Below are positions 49,972 to 53,312 of a stretch of 53,312 bases of DNA, piece after piece. Source of the DNA: CAZHRC01 sp964533865 (lineage in GTDB: Bacteria > Bacillota > Clostridia > Tissierellales > Peptoniphilaceae). How positions within the stretch are numbered: the stretch's first letter is position 1; each line of letters starts with the position of its first letter. The notes beneath the pieces were generated by a model. It did not search any database. It was not told the origin of the DNA and saw only the letters and a list, made by a program, of their open reading frames with translations. A program made the translations under genes and the position numbers. The DNA lies in assembly GCA_964533865.1 (NCBI GenBank), contig CAZHRC010000016.1, positions 1 to 53,312 of the forward strand, given 5' to 3'.

Positions 49972-50922
49972 ATGTACGGAGTGATTGATATTGGGTCGAA
50001 TACGATTCGACTGACGGTGTACCGGATTCGTGAGGATCATTTTAAACCTTTGTTTCACAACAAGGTGAGCGCGGGGTTGGCGAGCTATATTGTCAACGGC
50101 AGGATGCCTATGGAGGGGATCCAAAAGGCGAGCAGTGTGCTTTACGAACTGGTGGAGATCGCTAACAGCTTGAACATTAAGGATTTGTACGTGTTTGCGA
50201 CGGCGAGTTTGCGCAACATCTCCAATTCGGTGGAAGCGACGACGATGATTGAACAGATGACGGGGACCCGGATCGATTTGTTGCCCGGGGAGGTGGAAGG
50301 TCGCCTTGGGTTCAAAGGGGCGATGTACCATGTGGACTTGTCCGACGGGGTGCTCGTCGATATTGGCGGCGGATCGACGGAGTTGGTGCCTTTTTTTGAC
50401 AAGGCGCCTGTGGACTCGGTGAGTGTGGATGTGGGATCGCTCAATATGTACTCAACGGTGGTTGGGGGATTGCTCCCGACGCCCACGGAGTGCAAGGTGA
50501 TCCGCAAACACGCGAGAAAGAAGATCGCCGGCTCGGGTATCGATCAGACTTTGCGCTACGGGACGATTTGCGGTGTTGGCGGGTCGATGCGCGCGGCGTT
50601 GAAGTTAAATAACTTTTATTTTAATCAACCCCCTGGCAACAATAAGATGCCGGTTGAGCACCTGGACGAGATTGTGGAGGTGTTGTTGTCCAATAGCTCG
50701 GTGGGCAAGGCGTTGATTTTGAAGGTGTGCCCAGATCGGATCCACACAGTGCTACCGGGGTTATGTATTATTCAAGGTATTGTTAGACATTTTGGTGCGA
50801 ATACGGTTGTGGTGAGCGACTACGCTGTGCGCGAGGGGTACTTGGTCTCTCGGGCGATTGAAGGGCGAGAAGCCGGCCATACTGTTGGAGAGATCAATTC
50901 ATCGGAGGTGGATTTTGGATAA
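49972..50922 (+). CDS. ppx: Exopolyphosphatase / GppA-type phosphatase
   Basis: The start is the ATG at 49972 (MYGVIDIGSNTIRL), six bases after GAGGAGG; a TTG 15 bases earlier lies inside that site. The 316-residue product has the ASKHA phosphatase motifs DIGSNTIRL, ATASLRNI, LVDIGGGSTEL and GVGGSMRA. It is shorter than E. coli Ppx, lacking the C-terminal HD domain, as in many Firmicutes. It degrades polyphosphate or (p)ppGpp. ppk1 begins inside its last codons, pairing breakdown and synthesis. Confidence 0.93.
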   Translation: MYGVIDIGSNTIRLTVYRIREDHFKPLFHNKVSAGLASYIVNGRMPMEGIQKASSVLYELVEIANSLNIKDLYVFATASLRNISNSVEATTMIEQMTGTRIDLLPGEVEGRLGFKGAMYHVDLSDGVLVDIGGGSTELVPFFDKAPVDSVSVDVGSLNMYSTVVGGLLPTPTECKVIRKHARKKIAGSGIDQTLRYGTICGVGGSMRAALKLNNFYFNQPPGNNKMPVEHLDEIVEVLLSNSSVGKALILKVCPDRIHTVLPGLCIIQGIVRHFGANTVVVSDYAVREGYLVSRAIEGREAGHTVGEINSSEVDFG

Positions 50923-53233
50923 GAGCAAGGAAAGGGATATGACCTATACGCAAAACCGGGAGCTGTCTTGGTTGGCGTTTAATGAACGGGTGTTGGAAGA
51001 AGGGGCGCGCGAAGAGGTGCCGGCACTTGAACGGTTGAAGTTTATTGCGATTTTTGACAGCAATTTGGACGAGTTCTTTATGGTCCGGGTCGGGAGTCTG
51101 TTTGATCTGAGCAATTTGAAAAAGGAAGGCTTGGACAACAAAACCGGGATGACGACGAGTCAACAGCTCGATGCGATCTACGAGCGGATGCCTGCCCTTT
51201 ATAAGATGAAGGATCGGGTGTATCAGGAGCTGACGCCTACGCTGAGGGCGTTGGATATCTGCAATTTGAAGTACGATGAGCTGTCAAAGTCGGAGAAAAA
51301 ATATGTGGACGATTATTTTTATAATCATGTGTTTCCAGTGATTTCCCCGTTGATTCTCGATTCACGTCACCCTTTCCCCCACTTAGCGAATAACTCGCTG
51401 TACATCACGGCGACGATGGGCTTTGATAAGAAGCACACGGCGATTGGATTGATCAATATCTCTGCGATTTTAGACGAGGCGATTTTCTTCCCCGACAGCA
51501 CCCACTTTATTTTGGTGGAAGAGGTGTTGCTCGCTCATGTGGAGGAGATTTTCCAAGGGTTTGAGGTGTCTTCTAAAGGGGTGATCTGCGTGACTCGAAA
51601 CGCGGATATCAACTTGGAAGAGGAAATCGACGATGCGGATGAGAATTTTAGACAACAGATGAAAAAAGCCCTCCGCAAACGGGGAAGGCTGGCGCCGGTG
51701 AGGCTGGAGGTCCAAGGGGATGTGCCCGGCTCGACGGTGGATTATTTGGTGAAAAAGCTCAATATAAAATCGACTCAGGTGTACCGCACGGAATCGCCGT
51801 TGCGGATGGACTTTACTTATGAGATTTTTGGGAAGGTGTCGGACCAGGTGTCTAAGGTGGCGACTTACCCGCCGTTTTCGCCGATGGACTCGTCGGATTT
51901 GGATTTGGGCAGACCGATGATGGAGCAGGTTTTGGAAAGGGATCGCCTCCTCCACTACCCCTACGATTCGATGGAGCCTTTTTTGCGGTTGTTAAAGGAA
52001 GCGGCTTTTGATGAAAGCGTGATTTCGATTCGGATTACGATTTATCGGTTGTCGTCGATCTCCAAGGTGGCGGAGTACTTATCCCAAGCGGCGGAGAACG
52101 ACAAGGAAGTCACTGTGCTGATGGAGTTGAGGGCGCGGTTTGACGAGAAAAACAATATCGACTGGTCGGAACACTTGGAAAACGCGGGCTGTACGATTAT
52201 CTACGGCTTTGAGGACTACAAGGTCCACTCGAAGATTTGTTTGATCACCCGTCATGTGAACAACAAGGTCCAGTACATCACACAAATCGGAACGGGCAAC
52301 TACAATGAAAAAACGGCGAAGCTCTACACAGACTTCTCGTTGATGACGGGAAATCAGCAAATCGGAAAAGATGCGATGCAGTTTTTCCGCAATATGTTGA
52401 TCTCCAATCTCGATGGGGAGTATCGCCATTTGGTGGCGGCACCTTTTCAGATGAAGCCGATGTTGATGCGAGCCATCGACGACGAGATCCAAAGAAACGC
52501 AACGACCGGCGACGGACGGATTGTGATTAAGTGCAATTCGGTGACGGAGCGGGATTTGATCGATAAATTGGTCGAGGCGTCGCGAGCCGGGGTCAAGGTG
52601 CACTTGTTGGTCAGAGGGATTTGTTGTGTGTTGCCCGGGATTAAAGGGCACACGGAAAATATCCGAGTGACGAGTATTGTCGGCAGGTTTTTGGAACACC
52701 ACCGGGTGTATATGTTTGGACCAGAGGATTCGGATGAGCAAAAGGTGTATATTTCCTCTGCGGATTTTATGACTCGAAATATTTCAAGGCGCGTGGAGCT
52801 TGCCTGCCCAATCTACGATACGGTGATTAAAAAGAAACTCCAAGCAGATATGGGGATTATGCTCGGCGATAGCGTCAAAGCCAAGGAACTTTTTGCCGAT
52901 GGGTGGTATCAACCGGTGGCAGGCGACGGCACAATCAATGCTCAGGTACGGTTTATGGAGCTTGCGATTAAAAAAGCGGCTGCTAAGAAAGAACGGCTCG
53001 GTCGAGAAGATTCGGTGAAGAAGCCGAGATTTACCCAAGTGTATGTGGAAGAGTCGCCAAAGGTATCGCCTGTGGTGGATGAGGATAGCCCAGAGGTGAG
53101 TGTCGAACCAGAGTTGACGATTGTGGAGATGCCGAGAGATCGAGTGAGCGCAGATGAGGACCTGCCGGTAGTGGTGAGAAAAAAAGGGTTGTTTGCAAGG
53201 ATTATTGAGGCGATTTTTGGGAGGAAAAGGTAA
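50915..53233 (+). CDS. ppk1: Polyphosphate kinase 1 with a C-terminal basic tail
   Basis: The best start is the TTG at 50915 (six bases after GGAGG, overlapping the ppx stop); an ATG at 50939 with AAGGA is the alternative, giving 764 rather than 772 residues. The N domain has NRELSWLAFNERVLEEG, then the head domain. Catalytic His candidates are in VHSKICLI (phospho-His) and HHRVYMFG. The usual protein ends near residue 690. About 90 further residues follow: a Lys/Glu/Pro-rich linker and a terminal basic-hydrophobic KKGLFARIIEAIFGRKR that could bind membranes or other proteins. It makes polyphosphate from ATP. Confidence 0.93.
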   Translation: MDKSKERDMTYTQNRELSWLAFNERVLEEGAREEVPALERLKFIAIFDSNLDEFFMVRVGSLFDLSNLKKEGLDNKTGMTTSQQLDAIYERMPALYKMKDRVYQELTPTLRALDICNLKYDELSKSEKKYVDDYFYNHVFPVISPLILDSRHPFPHLANNSLYITATMGFDKKHTAIGLINISAILDEAIFFPDSTHFILVEEVLLAHVEEIFQGFEVSSKGVICVTRNADINLEEEIDDADENFRQQMKKALRKRGRLAPVRLEVQGDVPGSTVDYLVKKLNIKSTQVYRTESPLRMDFTYEIFGKVSDQVSKVATYPPFSPMDSSDLDLGRPMMEQVLERDRLLHYPYDSMEPFLRLLKEAAFDESVISIRITIYRLSSISKVAEYLSQAAENDKEVTVLMELRARFDEKNNIDWSEHLENAGCTIIYGFEDYKVHSKICLITRHVNNKVQYITQIGTGNYNEKTAKLYTDFSLMTGNQQIGKDAMQFFRNMLISNLDGEYRHLVAAPFQMKPMLMRAIDDEIQRNATTGDGRIVIKCNSVTERDLIDKLVEASRAGVKVHLLVRGICCVLPGIKGHTENIRVTSIVGRFLEHHRVYMFGPEDSDEQKVYISSADFMTRNISRRVELACPIYDTVIKKKLQADMGIMLGDSVKAKELFADGWYQPVAGDGTINAQVRFMELAIKKAAAKKERLGREDSVKKPRFTQVYVEESPKVSPVVDEDSPEVSVEPELTIVEMPRDRVSADEDLPVVVRKKGLFARIIEAIFGRKR

Positions 53234-53312
53234 GTGTGGCGAAGGACGTGCCACGTGAAGGTCAAGAGATTAAGGTCAAAACCCTCCCTCAGTCTGCTGC
53301 GCAGACAGCTCC
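53234..53312 (+). repeat. Repeat cluster R8 (D, A; cut by the window end)
   Basis: GTGTGGCGAAGGACGTGCCACGTGAAG begins on the base after the ppk1 stop. Spacer hexamers and the first part of an A unit follow (from 53278) up to the window edge. Confidence 0.85.

Overview
The window looks like chromosomal DNA of a low-to-mid GC Firmicute, most likely an anaerobic, amino-acid-using member of the Clostridia. The evidence is: strong AGGAGG ribosome-binding sites throughout, sigma-A type promoters, U-tailed terminators, a T-box leader, a CWB2 (cell-wall-binding repeat 2) surface protein, a single-chain pyruvate carboxylase, PPK1, and several amino-acid uptake systems. I cannot name the genus. There are no rRNA or tRNA genes, transposases, phage genes or CRISPR arrays.

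Layout. 1-0.86 kb: a frameshifted Cna-B type surface protein gene running off the left edge. 1.3-4.5 kb (minus): a four-gene ABC importer behind a 22-codon leader peptide containing four consecutive Cys codons and a terminator, which together form a classic attenuator and predict that the importer carries cyst(e)ine. 4.6-7.4 kb: two lipoproteins, one of them DUF3160. 7.5-11.2 kb: an uncharacterised 10-12 TM transporter followed by two M20D amidohydrolases. 11.3-16.3 kb: a VOC protein, a membrane-anchored serine hydrolase and an ABC-2 exporter. 16.8-22.7 kb: DUF1801/DUF1905, an aldolase-like/VOC fusion, a two-repeat lipoprotein, an SPL-like radical SAM protein, a FrnE-like DsbA protein, a nitroreductase and a DUF1287 lipoprotein. 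23.2-30.9 kb: LysR regulator, pyruvate carboxylase and a second polar-amino-acid ABC importer. 31-38.5 kb (minus): BlaI-type repressor, metY, cysK, a second Cys-codon leader peptide, mnmA, a cysteine desulfurase and cobT. 38.6-40.5 kb: a T-box leader and a sodium:solute symporter. 40.7-49.1 kb (minus): three surface proteins, one frameshifted. 50.0-53.2 kb: ppx and ppk1.

Three things link the genes. First, a cysteine theme: uptake (1.3-4.3 kb) and synthesis or assimilation (cysK-metY) each sit behind a leader ORF of 22 codons plus stop, with the Cys run starting at codon 13 in both and a U-tailed terminator after it; desulfurase and the tRNA thiolase MnmA lie next to the second. This suggests a small cysteine regulon controlled by ribosome stalling, unusual for a Firmicute. 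Second, the two large surface genes at 42.9-45.3 and 46.0-49.1 kb share a diverged but positionally conserved upstream module: a TTGATAAGAT/AGGTCAGGTAT promoter-like core about 245 bp before each start and TGTAGATTAA boxes, two of which lie at exactly the same distances (439 and 459 bp) from both start codons. Third, nearly every long intergenic gap is filled by a modular family of hairpin repeats (called D, A, B and C here) with a fixed order and orientation.

Starts were adjusted to the best ribosome-binding site where the longest open frame began too early. Everything here was read by eye; no database search or folding program was run.
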